A stretch of DNA of 64,000 bases. Source: JBGSTR01 sp963707135. Lineage in GTDB: Bacteria; Pseudomonadota; Gammaproteobacteria; Chromatiales; Chromatiaceae. Positions within the stretch are counted from its first letter, which is position 1, and every line of letters starts with the position of its first letter. The notes under the pieces are model-generated. The model had not been told where the DNA came from. It saw only the letters and a program-made list of their open reading frames with translations, and ran no database searches. A program made the position numbers and the translations under genes. Location: the NCBI GenBank assembly GCA_963707135.1, contig CAVPOY010000001.1:248001-312000 (forward strand), given 5' to 3'. Below, piece after piece: positions 27,596 through 35,854 of the stretch.

Positions 27596-29491
27596 ATGGG
27601 GGAGGACCATCCGAGCGGCACTGAGCCGTCGAGTCTTTATCTGATCTACGACAACGGCCCAGAGCCGGCATCCCTTCCAAGCATCGGACCGGACCAACGG
27701 CTCATCACGTTCAAATGGCGCGATCGCAGCGAGCCGCCCGACGGGTCCCGCGTCCTTCTGCGGCTCGCGGACGATCAGATCCGCGAGCTGGTGCCGTTGG
27801 CCATCGAGCGGCAGTGGGAGGTTGGTGTCCTGCCTCATCCGGAATCCGTGCATGCGATGCGCGCCCTGGGTGTAAAGGGCGACCCGGAAGCGCTCGTCGA
27901 CCACTATCTGCGGGCGAATGTGATCGAGGCGGCCGTGCTCTGCTGCAACGAACAGGCGGTTTTCACCTCGGTGGTCATCGGCGAGGTGCTGGGCCTGAAG
28001 CCCTACGACGCCACCCGCCCCCCGACCCGCCGCGCCGCGTTCTTCGGCGCACTCCGGGCGGCAAAGGGCCTGCGCCTTCGCGACTACAGGGTCACGACCG
28101 GGAAGGAGCAGCGAATCCAATTGGCCGCGCTCGGGATCGTGGTGTTGGAGCACACCCAGAGCACGCTTGTCGGCCGGTCGTTCTCGGACGCACTCGATAT
28201 CGCCGACGGCCGGCTCACACTGCTCGCGCTCGCGCCGCGTAGCGTGCTGGGCTATCTCTGGTTCCTGTTCCGGCTCCTGATCCCTCGCAAGATCTACCTG
28301 TCCCGGCTCCCGGGTCCCATCGGAATGATCCGCAGCGAGCAGGTCCTGATCGAGGCGCCCAGGGGCGTCGACTATGCGCTGGATGGCGGGCTCGCCAGTG
28401 CTAAGCAACTGGAGTTTCGAATCCGCGAGGGCCGCATCCGCCTGCTGCCGGGACCCGCGCTGGTGCCCAGGGAAGGCCGGACGTTAACAAAAGACCAGGT
28501 CAGGTTGGGTCGACTGCCCGTGGGCGAGACGGCCCGGGAGCTGACCGGCGTGCCGCTGCCGTTCTTCAGTCACGCCAGCGAGGAGGAGCATCGCGATCTG
28601 TTCGTAGCTCTGCGGGCGAACGCGACGCTGTCTTCACCCTTCCTCGTGCTGATGGTCCTGAGCACCCTGCTGGCGCTGACGGGCCTGTACGCCAACTCCG
28701 CCCCGGTCATCATCGGCGCGATGATTCTGGCGCCGCTCATGTCGCCGATCATCTCGCTCGCCATGGGCCTCGCGCGAACCGATGCCTCGTTGATCCGCGG
28801 CGCCTTGAGGACACTGGCAATCGGGGTCGGCTCCGCGCTGTTCTGCGCCGTCTTGGTCGCCTGGATCATGCCGCTGGAGCATCTCACGGCGGAGATGCAG
28901 GCGCGCGTCTCGCCGACGCTGCTCGATCTCAGCGTGGCGGTGATCTCAGGCATCGCCGGGGCCTACGCCCACGCCAAGGAGGAGATTGCCAAGAGCCTGG
29001 CGGGGGTCGCGATCGCCGTCGCCCTGGTGCCGCCGCTGAGCGTCGCCGGCGTTGGGCTCGGCTGGGCAGACTGGACGATGGCCAGCGGGGCCGCACTGCT
29101 GTTCGTCACCAACCTGGTCGGGATCTCGATGGCGGCCAGCATGACCTTCTTGGTGATGGGGTTCGCGCCATTCAGACTCGCGAGGAACGGTCTGGCGATC
29201 TCGCTGGTGATGCTCGCCGTCATCATCGGCCCGCTCTACGTTGCCTTCGGCAATCTGGTGGATCAGGAACGAATCGCCAACCTGATTCCCACCGGGCAGA
29301 TCGCGCTCTCTGGCGAGACGGTCGGGGTGCATACCCTTGAGGTGAGAGCGGGTAAGCCCCCGCTGGTCCGGGTTATGCTCTACGCGTCGCGGCCATTGGA
29401 CGAAAGCCATGTCGATGCCCTCAAAGAGCTTATCAGCGAGCGAGCCGGACAGGCTGTTCAAGTCGAGGCTCAGCTCGATCTGCGGCGCTAA
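27596..29491 (+). CDS. DUF389 (TIGR00341-type) membrane protein with lipid-kinase-like N-terminal domain
   Basis: 631 residues. The N-terminal 320 are soluble and resemble the diacylglycerol-kinase catalytic fold seen in some family members (SSLYLIYDNGPE, RSFSDALDIADGRLTLLAL, IGMIRSEQVLIEAP), although a canonical GGDGT nucleotide loop is not visible. From about 345 the DUF389 membrane domain begins: NSAPVIIGAMILAPLMSPIIS, AMGLARTDASLIRGAL and AYAHAKEEIAKSLAGVAIAVALVPP, with six to eight helices. A short soluble tail of about 70 residues follows. ATG 27596 follows CAGGGGATAGCAGC. Function unknown; perhaps transport or lipid-linked. Confidence 0.82.
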   Translation: MGEDHPSGTEPSSLYLIYDNGPEPASLPSIGPDQRLITFKWRDRSEPPDGSRVLLRLADDQIRELVPLAIERQWEVGVLPHPESVHAMRALGVKGDPEALVDHYLRANVIEAAVLCCNEQAVFTSVVIGEVLGLKPYDATRPPTRRAAFFGALRAAKGLRLRDYRVTTGKEQRIQLAALGIVVLEHTQSTLVGRSFSDALDIADGRLTLLALAPRSVLGYLWFLFRLLIPRKIYLSRLPGPIGMIRSEQVLIEAPRGVDYALDGGLASAKQLEFRIREGRIRLLPGPALVPREGRTLTKDQVRLGRLPVGETARELTGVPLPFFSHASEEEHRDLFVALRANATLSSPFLVLMVLSTLLALTGLYANSAPVIIGAMILAPLMSPIISLAMGLARTDASLIRGALRTLAIGVGSALFCAVLVAWIMPLEHLTAEMQARVSPTLLDLSVAVISGIAGAYAHAKEEIAKSLAGVAIAVALVPPLSVAGVGLGWADWTMASGAALLFVTNLVGISMAASMTFLVMGFAPFRLARNGLAISLVMLAVIIGPLYVAFGNLVDQERIANLIPTGQIALSGETVGVHTLEVRAGKPPLVRVMLYASRPLDESHVDALKELISERAGQAVQVEAQLDLRR

Positions 29492-29540
29492 CGAACGGGG
29501 CGGCTCGCGGGCGCCTGCGGAAACTTGGGAGGCGACGTTG

Positions 29541-31100
29541 GTGAACCGCGTGGTTTGGCGGCGAGTTTCCGCGGTCTGTTTGCTATTGCTCGCGGTCGCA
29601 GGACAGGCCGGCGCCGCGGCAATAGCGGGACCACCCCAGGACGGACCCGCGCTGATCCTGCCGAAGCAGCTGCAGTGGCTGAACGTGGAACGCCCGCTGA
29701 CCCCCGCCGATCTGAGGGGAAAGGTGGTGATCCTCGATTTCTGGACCTACGGCTGCATCAACTGCATCCACGTCGCCGAGGAACTGCGGCGTCTCGAAGG
29801 GCGATTCGGCAACCGACTGGCGGTGATCGGTGTCCACTCGCCCAAGTTCGACAACGAGAAAAACCTGGAAACACTGCGCAACATCGTCGTGCGGCTCGAC
29901 CGCCGTCACCCGATCCTGAACGACCCGGAATGGGGCCTGATGAATCACTACCGGGTCCGGGCCTGGCCGACCCTGGCCCTGTTCGCGCCCGATGGGAGCT
30001 GGGTCGGAAAGGTCAGCGGCGAAGGTAACGAGACCCGGCTTGCAGGGGCCATCGAACGGCTGCTCGCGGACTTCGAGGGGCGCCTCGACGATCGGCCGCT
30101 GCCCATCGCGCTGGAGAAGAAGCGCTTCGCCGCGTCGCTGCTCGCTGCGCCCGGCAAGATCGCGGTATCCGGCGACGGTGCACGGGTCGCTGTTAGCGAT
30201 ACGCTGCACCACCGCGTCATACTGGCAGATTCCGATGGCCGGATCCTGCTGACGATCGGCGACGGGGAGGCGGGTTTCGCCGATGGCCCAGCGGAAAAGG
30301 CTCGGTTCAACGCCCCGCAGGGGCTGGCATTCAGCGACGAAGCGTTGCTGGTCGCGGACTCGGGCAACCACTCGATTCGCCGGGTGGACCTTAAGACCGC
30401 AAAGGTCCGAACCCTGGCCGGTACCGGTCGAGTCGGGCTGTCATCCGAGGATGGCGAGCAGGACGCGCTGGGCGTCGACCTGCGTTCCCCCTGGGACTTG
30501 GCCGTCAAGGGAGACGAGGTCTACATCGCGATGGCCGGCGACCACCGGATCTGGGAGCTTGGCTTGACGCTGGGCAAGATGCGCCCCTACGCGGGTTCCG
30601 GGCGGGAGGGTATCGCGACCGGCGATCTGGACGAGGCGAGTTTTAGCCAACCGAGCGGTCTGGCGCTGATCGGGTCGGACCTCTACGTCGCCGATGCCGA
30701 GGCGTCCGCGATCCGACGCATCCGCATGGAGCCCGGCAGCGTGGAGAACGTCGTCGGCAAAGGGCTGTTCGATTTCGGCGACCGGGACGGGGACCTGAAG
30801 AGGGCACTCCTGCAGCATGCCTCGGGTATCGCGGCGCTCCCGGACGGGCGCTTGGCCGTCGCCGATACCTACAACCACAAGATCAAGCTGATCGACCTCG
30901 GTGCCGGCAAGGTGACGACCATCCTCGGAACTGGTGCTCCGGGCTCGCGGCTCGCCGGCCGTGCGGACACGGAGCTGAATGAGCCCGGCGGCTTGGCCAT
31001 CCTGAACGGGTGGATACTGGTGGCGGATACCAACAACCACCGGATCATCGCGGTGGACCCGGACTCGGGCGACCCCGTCCTGTGGCCGCTCGGACAGTGA
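29541..31100 (+). CDS. Exported thioredoxin-like protein with NHL-repeat propeller (NHLRC2-like)
   Basis: A signal peptide (VCLLLLAVAGQAGAAA) is followed by a thioredoxin fold at about 40-190 with DFWTYGCINCIHVAEELR (CxxC) and YRVRAWPTLALFAPDG (cis-Pro). A six-bladed NHL beta-propeller occupies about 210-515, with repeats such as PQGLAFSDEALLVADSGNHS, LAVADTYNHKIKLIDL and LVADTNNHRIIAVD. This is the NHLRC2 order, here exported to the periplasm. GGGAGG at 29527-29532 precedes both TTG 29538 and GTG 29541; I take GTG at 8-nt spacing. It is the last gene before the formate dehydrogenase island. Partner unknown. Confidence 0.85.
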   Translation: MNRVVWRRVSAVCLLLLAVAGQAGAAAIAGPPQDGPALILPKQLQWLNVERPLTPADLRGKVVILDFWTYGCINCIHVAEELRRLEGRFGNRLAVIGVHSPKFDNEKNLETLRNIVVRLDRRHPILNDPEWGLMNHYRVRAWPTLALFAPDGSWVGKVSGEGNETRLAGAIERLLADFEGRLDDRPLPIALEKKRFAASLLAAPGKIAVSGDGARVAVSDTLHHRVILADSDGRILLTIGDGEAGFADGPAEKARFNAPQGLAFSDEALLVADSGNHSIRRVDLKTAKVRTLAGTGRVGLSSEDGEQDALGVDLRSPWDLAVKGDEVYIAMAGDHRIWELGLTLGKMRPYAGSGREGIATGDLDEASFSQPSGLALIGSDLYVADAEASAIRRIRMEPGSVENVVGKGLFDFGDRDGDLKRALLQHASGIAALPDGRLAVADTYNHKIKLIDLGAGKVTTILGTGAPGSRLAGRADTELNEPGGLAILNGWILVADTNNHRIIAVDPDSGDPVLWPLGQ

Positions 31101-31183
31101 GCGGCGGGCGCCATCCTGCCCCGCAATCAGGGCCCTGATCGGGCTCGTCGCGGACCGGCTGATACAGCAATGCTCCCGCCCTT

Positions 31184-31215
31184 GTAGGTTGCGGGTGAGC
31201 GGAGCGAACCCCAAC
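31184..31215. repeat. Short inverted-repeat element of the GTTGGGTT-GAGCGNAGCG-AACCCAAC type
   Basis: GTTGCGGGT (31188-31196) and AACCCCAAC (31207-31215) are near-complementary and flank GAGCGGAGCG, itself partly self-complementary. This matches the style of a widespread interspersed palindrome in proteobacterial genomes. It lies between converging genes. A CAGGGCCCTG palindrome sits nearby at about 31128. No gene is seen in 31101-31298. Confidence 0.4.
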
Positions 31216-31298
31216 GATCGGGCTGCGTGCCGATCCTGGGTCCGCGCGGCGGCGAAGCAGGCGCGGGTACCCACCAAGGCGCCGTCGGGCCTCGGGGC

Positions 31299-32210
31299 TC
31301 AGTCTTGCCCCCAGACCAGCTTCCCCGAGTCGCCCAGGTCATAGCCGCCGAGGGTCTCCGCCCAGGCGAGGGTGTGCGGATCCCTGAGCCGTTCGACGAG
31401 CTGCTGGAACAGCTGGCGGAAGTAGACGCCACGCGCCAGGGCGATGTCGAAGCACTCCCAACCGGTGGGAACGAAAGCGAGTCCGTTCTCGGCCGCCGCG
31501 GCACGGGCGCCCGGCGCGATATCGGCGATTCCCAGGGAGATGCAGACCGCCGCATCACGCTCCGACAGGGCTTCCGTGGTGATCTGTAGCTGGTCCAGGG
31601 CGACCCCGTGCCGGGCCAGGGTCTCGGCGAGGAAGCGACGCGTCCCGGCACCGTCCTGGCGCATGGCCCAGCGCAGCGGCCGGGACAGCAGTTCGGCGAC
31701 GCCGACGCCCGGTTGGACCAGGTCCGGCCGGAGGATTAGCCCCTGCTCGCGCCGGAAGGCCCGGATCAGCACCCAGCGACGGTAGCCCCCGTATTGACTC
31801 AGTAGGGCGGGGTGGCGCAGATGGCTCTCCTCGCTCGGACCCCAATGGACGGCGCAGGCGTCCGCACGGCCCGCCTGGAGCAGCTCGAGCCCGAGCCGGG
31901 TACCCGTGGGCGTGTAGCTGACCAGCCCGCGCGGCCCGGTGTCCCGGGCCAGTGACATCACCATGCGGTGCAGCAGCGGGTCGTCGCTGCCGGCGACCAG
32001 GAGCCGGTCGTTGAGCAGGCCGCCGTGGCTCGACTCGAGCATCCAGCGGTCGATCAGCTCCCGCGGGAACATCCATTTTCCGGTGACCTTGGTGCCCGGA
32101 ATACGCCCGTCCGCGACCAGCGCGTAGACCTTCTTCTCGTTCAGGTTCAGGTACTCCGAGACCTGCCTGACGTCCAGAAAGCGGGGCTGGTCCACGGAGA
32201 ATGCCGACAC
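31299..32210 (-). CDS. Transcriptional regulator: excisionase-type HTH plus periplasmic-binding-like domain
   Basis: 303 residues. Residues about 10-60 are a MerR/excisionase-like winged HTH (FLDVRQVSEYLNLNEKKVYALV, GRIPGTKVTGKWMFPRELI). From about 68 a PBP-like type 2 domain follows (LLVAGSDDPLLHRM, YTPTGTRLGLELLQAGRADA, LRWAMRQDGAGTRRFL), similar to the PF12727-like ligand domains that in other regulators sense molybdate, tungstate or pterin-type ligands. It is the last gene of the moaA-fdhD-regulator run and 22 bp from fdhD. Control of the divergent fdh operon in response to cofactor or metal supply is a reasonable inference. Confidence 0.78.
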   Translation of the reverse strand: MSAFSVDQPRFLDVRQVSEYLNLNEKKVYALVADGRIPGTKVTGKWMFPRELIDRWMLESSHGGLLNDRLLVAGSDDPLLHRMVMSLARDTGPRGLVSYTPTGTRLGLELLQAGRADACAVHWGPSEESHLRHPALLSQYGGYRRWVLIRAFRREQGLILRPDLVQPGVGVAELLSRPLRWAMRQDGAGTRRFLAETLARHGVALDQLQITTEALSERDAAVCISLGIADIAPGARAAAAENGLAFVPTGWECFDIALARGVYFRQLFQQLVERLRDPHTLAWAETLGGYDLGDSGKLVWGQD

Positions 32211-32231
32211 GCTGCCGAGTCCTGACCCGCG

Positions 32232-33155
32232 TCAGCTCCGGCGACGCTCGGGGTCTGGGCGGGCGTCGAACATCACCCGGTCGGCGCCGTTGTAGATCAG
32301 GAAGTGCCGGCCCTTGGCCCGGGCGATCATGGTCACGCCGACCTTGCGGGCAAACTCCAGGCCCTTCTGGGTCACCCCGGAGCGGGACAGCAGCACCGGG
32401 ATCCCCATCTGGGCGACCTTGATGACCATCTCCGAGGTCAGGCGGCCGGTCGTATAGAAGACACGGTCCGCGCCCTCGATGGCGTTCAACCACATGAAGC
32501 CGGCGACCGCGTCCGCGGCATTGTGGCGGCCCACGTCCTCGACGAAGAGGTCGATTCGGGGCTCGGGCCGGGCCGGGTCGCCCGCGAAACCGCACAGGGC
32601 GCAGCCATGCACGGCGCCGGCGCGCCGGTAGACCTCGTTGAAGTCGTTTAGGGCGTCCAGCAGGTGATAGATCCGCGATTGGCGCAGCGTGATGCGCGGC
32701 AGCTCCAGCCGGTCCAGCCAGTCGGTGATCCGTCCGAAGACCGTGCCCTGACCGCAGCCGCTGGTGACGGTGCGGTGCCTGAGCTTGTCATCGAGGTCGC
32801 CGACGCCGTCGAAGGTGGTGACGTCGCAGCGCTCCCGTGCCCAGTCGACTCGAACCGAGTAGACGGATTCGAGGCAAGGCACGAGCCGCTGGCCGCGCAG
32901 GTACCCCAGGACCAGCAGCTCGGGGTGGGTCCCCAGGGTCATCAGGGTGACGACCTCGCGCTCGTCGATGTAGAGGGTCAGCGGCTGCTCACCAGCGATC
33001 TGGCCCTCGCGCGGCTCGCCATACTCATCCACCGCGATGACCGGGAACGAGGGCTTCAGCCCGGCCTCCGAGAGCGACGGCAGATAGCGCGCGCCCTCCG
33101 GTAGTTCCTCGTCGGCGGCATCCGCGGGACTCGCAGCAACCGCGGCGGTAGGCAT
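32232..33155 (-). CDS. fdhD: Formate dehydrogenase accessory sulfurtransferase
   Basis: FdhD passes sulfur from a cysteine desulfurase to the molybdenum/tungsten cofactor of formate dehydrogenase. Visible family segments are GEQPLTLYIDEREVVTLMTL, VTSGCGQGTVFG, the functional CxxC loop HGCALCGFAG, VEDVGRHNAADAVAG and TTGRLTSEMVIKVAQMGIPV, ending in the GRHFLIYNG block. I chose ATG 33155 because AGAGG lies 5 bp upstream; an in-frame GTG at 33212, 1 bp after the moaA stop, would add 19 residues without a ribosome site. It pairs functionally with the fdhA gene in the divergent operon. Confidence 0.93.
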   Translation of the reverse strand: MPTAAVAASPADAADEELPEGARYLPSLSEAGLKPSFPVIAVDEYGEPREGQIAGEQPLTLYIDEREVVTLMTLGTHPELLVLGYLRGQRLVPCLESVYSVRVDWARERCDVTTFDGVGDLDDKLRHRTVTSGCGQGTVFGRITDWLDRLELPRITLRQSRIYHLLDALNDFNEVYRRAGAVHGCALCGFAGDPARPEPRIDLFVEDVGRHNAADAVAGFMWLNAIEGADRVFYTTGRLTSEMVIKVAQMGIPVLLSRSGVTQKGLEFARKVGVTMIARAKGRHFLIYNGADRVMFDARPDPERRRS

Positions 33156-33213
33156 CGGGACCTCTGACTCGGGATCGGGCAGGCGCGGCCAGGATGTCCC
33201 GGGTGCGTTCACC

Positions 33214-34161
33214 TCAGCCGCCGGTAACGCTCATGTGGCGGAAGATCACCGGCTGCGCGCCGAGGTCGAAGTCATGCCCCCGGGGCTTCAGCGACATGGC
33301 CGCGACGATGGCCTGCTTGACCCGCTCGTCGTCGAGCGGGTTGGCACGCAGCGCACGCCGCAGGTCGGCGGAATACTCCTGCCCGAGACAGAGCAGCAGC
33401 CGGCCCTCGGCGGTGACGCGGACCCGGTTGCAGTCGCCGCAGAAGTTGTGGCTGTGGGGTGAGATGAAGCCCACGCGGTTATCGAAGCCGGCCACCCGGA
33501 AGTACCTGGACGGCCCGCCGGTGGTCTCGGTGGTCGGCACCAGCTCGAAGTGCGCGGTCAGATCGCGGCGGATCTCGTCACTGGAGTAATAGGCCTCGGC
33601 CCGGTCGTGGTCGCCGATGACCCCGAGCGGCATCTCCTCGATGAAGCTGATGTCGAGGCCGCGATCGAGCGCGAAGCGCACCAGGTCGGCGACCTCGTCG
33701 TGGTTGCGGTGCTTGAGGATCACGCTGTTGAGCTTGATCCGCTCGAAGCCGGCGGTGATGGCGGCGTCGATGCCGTCCAGCGTTTTTCGGATATCTCCCA
33801 GGCGGGTGATGCGATTGAATCGCCCGGGGTCGAGCGAATCCAGGCTGATGTTGATGCGCGTGACGCCGGCGTCCTTCAGCGCCTGGGCAAAGCGCGGCAG
33901 CTGGGTACCGTTGGTCGTCAGGGTCAGGTCGCGGATAGCCGGCAGCGCGCCGAGCTGCTCGAACAGCCAGATCACGTTTCGCCTCACCAGCGGCTCTCCG
34001 CCGGTGATCCGGAGCTTGGTCACCCCCAGCTCGCCGAAGCACCGCCCGAGCCGCGCGATCTCTTCCAGCGTCAAGAGCTGGCTGCGCGGCAGAAACTGCA
34101 TGTCCTCGGACATGCAGTAGACGCAGCGCAGATCGCAACGGTCCGTGATGGACAGCCGCAC
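33214..34161 (-). CDS. moaA: GTP 3',8-cyclase, molybdenum cofactor biosynthesis
   Basis: A radical SAM enzyme that starts molybdopterin synthesis from GTP. The N-terminal cluster motif is CDLRCVYCM, then LRITGGEPLVRR and LTTNGTQLPRFAQAL; the C-terminal second [4Fe-4S] ligands are NFCGDCNRVRVTAEGRLLLCLG. It ends MSVTGG, the conserved GG tail. The listed start is GTG 34161. Conserved family sequence LIDRFGRHVTY continues in frame upstream to at least 34194, and the frame stays open to a TGA at 34257, yet that stretch holds no ATG, GTG or TTG. A CTG at 34215 directly after AAGGAG is the only candidate. The true start is therefore unresolved. Confidence 0.92.
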   Translation of the reverse strand: MRLSITDRCDLRCVYCMSEDMQFLPRSQLLTLEEIARLGRCFGELGVTKLRITGGEPLVRRNVIWLFEQLGALPAIRDLTLTTNGTQLPRFAQALKDAGVTRINISLDSLDPGRFNRITRLGDIRKTLDGIDAAITAGFERIKLNSVILKHRNHDEVADLVRFALDRGLDISFIEEMPLGVIGDHDRAEAYYSSDEIRRDLTAHFELVPTTETTGGPSRYFRVAGFDNRVGFISPHSHNFCGDCNRVRVTAEGRLLLCLGQEYSADLRRALRANPLDDERVKQAIVAAMSLKPRGHDFDLGAQPVIFRHMSVTGG

Positions 34162-34215
34162 GTAGGTGACGTGGCGGCCGAATCGGTCGATGAGTGCGCC
34201 GGGCGGGGAATCCAG

Positions 34216-34617
34216 CTCCTTACCCGGACCTTCTGTGCTCGGATCCTTCTTGGCTCAGGTTGTGTGGGCTCACGCTTTGTGGCTCCTCGAAGCGCCGCGG
34301 CGCCATCTGGCTCAGGGCAGCAAATCTCATTCCGCGTCCGGGGCATGACTCTGACAGGATGCGCACCGGCTCGCAACCCGCGTCGGACCCGACCTCCCAT
34401 GTCTCGGTGGCGACCGGGTCCGCGAGTGGCGGGCGGTACGAAACGCACCAGGCGCCGTGCTCCGACGGAACATTTTGTCCCGTAGGCGAACAGTGCCGAA
34501 TCGGTGCGGATTTTCCTTTAGCCCCGCCAGGTCCTCGCCTCGGGTCCTGTGGGAATAGCGCTGGTACGCATATTGCCGCGTTGATCAACTCCACCACCGA
34601 GCAAGGATCAGGACCCT
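34216..34617. other. Divergent control region between moaA and the fdh operon
   Basis: About 400 bp without a supported gene. It must contain promoters for moaA-fdhD-regulator (minus strand) and the fdh operon (plus strand). A sigma-54-like element is listed separately. The stretch 34344-34405 has GACTCTG and CCTCCCA blocks that recall molybdenum-cofactor riboswitch elements, but the helices could not be assembled convincingly. Confidence 0.5.
34562..34577 (+). promoter_or_regulatory. Sigma-54-like promoter candidate upstream of the fdh operon
   Basis: TGGTACGCATATTGCC has GG and GC separated by exactly 10 nt and fits the -24/-12 pattern TGGYRYR-N4-TTGC except in its last base. It ends 40 bp before the start of the first fdh operon gene, a sensible spacing. 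A TTGATCAA palindrome lies just downstream (34581-34588). No adjacent sigma-54 activator gene is present, so this is a candidate only. Confidence 0.35.
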
Positions 34618-35121
34618 ATGTCGGCCGAGTCGAGTCCATCCGACGAGCGTTTCCCGGTAGCCGTCGTCACCGAATGCCGGCAGGTTCAGGGCAATCGCTG
34701 GCTCCGGGAGCGCTGGCGGGTGGTCTCTGTAACCGTCGGGGCGCACCTCGCAGCGGGCTCGGCAAACCCGCTGCCGATGGCCGACGACGGTAATTCCCGG
34801 CTTCTGCTCTGGACCGGACTCCAGGTCCGGCTCTACCCGGATGAGGTCGAAAGCTACTACCACAACCTTATGGTCGAGCAGCCCGGGTGTTTTGTCGTGA
34901 CCCGCGCCCGGGAGGACGGTGTGCCGGAACCGGTCTTGGTCACGGTCAGCTTCGATGAAGCGCAGGCCTATCAGGAGGCCGACGGTACGGTGGATCGCGT
35001 CCCGCTTCCGGCGGAACTTTACCGGGCCGCGGAGGCCTTCGTCCTGGAGCACTATGTGCCGGAACCCAGGAAGAAGCGCCGGCTCGAGAACTGGAAGGAG
35101 GGGACAGGTGGCGGACACTGA
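34618..35121 (+). CDS. DUF3305 protein, formate dehydrogenase operon
   Basis: A 167-residue soluble protein beginning with a short tail then FPVAVVTECRQVQGNRWLRERWRVVSV's family-typical opening, LLLWTGLQVRLYPDEVESYYHN and the C-terminal basic segment EPRKKRRLENW. The family DUF3305 is found almost only at the head of formate dehydrogenase operons of this type, immediately before DUF3306, as here. Biochemical role is not established. Its stop overlaps the GTG of the next gene by 14 bp, indicating translational coupling. Confidence 0.85.
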   Translation: MSAESSPSDERFPVAVVTECRQVQGNRWLRERWRVVSVTVGAHLAAGSANPLPMADDGNSRLLLWTGLQVRLYPDEVESYYHNLMVEQPGCFVVTRAREDGVPEPVLVTVSFDEAQAYQEADGTVDRVPLPAELYRAAEAFVLEHYVPEPRKKRRLENWKEGTGGGH

Positions 35122-35854
35122 CGAGGCCAGGCAGGGTTTCCTGGCGCGCTGGTCTCAGCGCAAGACCGGTGCAAGGGCCGGAACCGGCGACGACTACGAC
35201 CCTTTCCACCCGCCCGAGGAAGCGGAGGATGCCGCACTCGGCGTTACCCGTCGCGCCCCGCGGACGGAGCCGCATTTGCGACCGCCGCAAGCGGTGGAAA
35301 ACGATCGTAACGACCCGGCGCGGGGCGTTCCGTTCGACGGCCAACGCGAGCCGTACGACGAGGAGGCGTCCGAAGACCGACCCGTTCTGCTGACGGACGC
35401 GGACATGCCCCCGCTGGACTCGCTCGGGCCGGACTCGGACTACTCCGGATTCCTCTCGCGCGGGGTCTCGCAGGCGCTGCGGCGCCAGGCCCTGCGCCGG
35501 CTATTCAAAAGTCCCCATCTGAATATCGTCGACGGTTTGGACGACTACGCGGAGGACTTCACCGGCCTTGCGCCCCTGGGCGACACCGTAACGGCTGAAA
35601 TGCGTTACCGGCTGGAGCAGGCGGCTCGGGTCGCGGCGGCCGGGCTCGAGGCCGATCCCGCCGTTGCGGGGGCCGAGGGCGGGCAGGGCGCCGAGCCCTA
35701 TCCGGTGGTCCCGAGCGCCGAGGCGGATCGGGAATGCGACTCCGACGGTGACGCGGCCCGGATCCGCGAAGTCTCGCCGCCAGCGCGAAATACCGTCCTT
35801 TCGGGCCCGGGGTCGGAACAGTCCAATACGGGCCGAGGAGCCCTCGACCGATGA
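35108..35854 (+). CDS. DUF3306 protein, formate dehydrogenase operon
   Basis: 248 residues from GTG 35108, which has GGAGGGG 7-8 bp upstream and lies within the end of DUF3305. The family opening FLARWSQRK is present, followed by a long acidic low-complexity region. The conserved core comes next: LTDADMPPLDSLGPDSDYSGF, SRGVSQALRRQALRRLF, and NIVDGLDDYAEDFTGLAPLGD. The C-terminal 70 residues are disordered. Paired with DUF3305 in such operons; function unknown. Stop and the next ATG overlap (ATGA). Confidence 0.82.
   Translation: MADTDEARQGFLARWSQRKTGARAGTGDDYDPFHPPEEAEDAALGVTRRAPRTEPHLRPPQAVENDRNDPARGVPFDGQREPYDEEASEDRPVLLTDADMPPLDSLGPDSDYSGFLSRGVSQALRRQALRRLFKSPHLNIVDGLDDYAEDFTGLAPLGDTVTAEMRYRLEQAARVAAAGLEADPAVAGAEGGQGAEPYPVVPSAEADRECDSDGDAARIREVSPPARNTVLSGPGSEQSNTGRGALDR

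Noticed and set aside
34344..34405. Molybdenum-cofactor riboswitch as an annotated feature
   Set aside because: Only short blocks resemble the consensus; helices and tetraloop could not be matched, so it is kept only as a low-interest observation.
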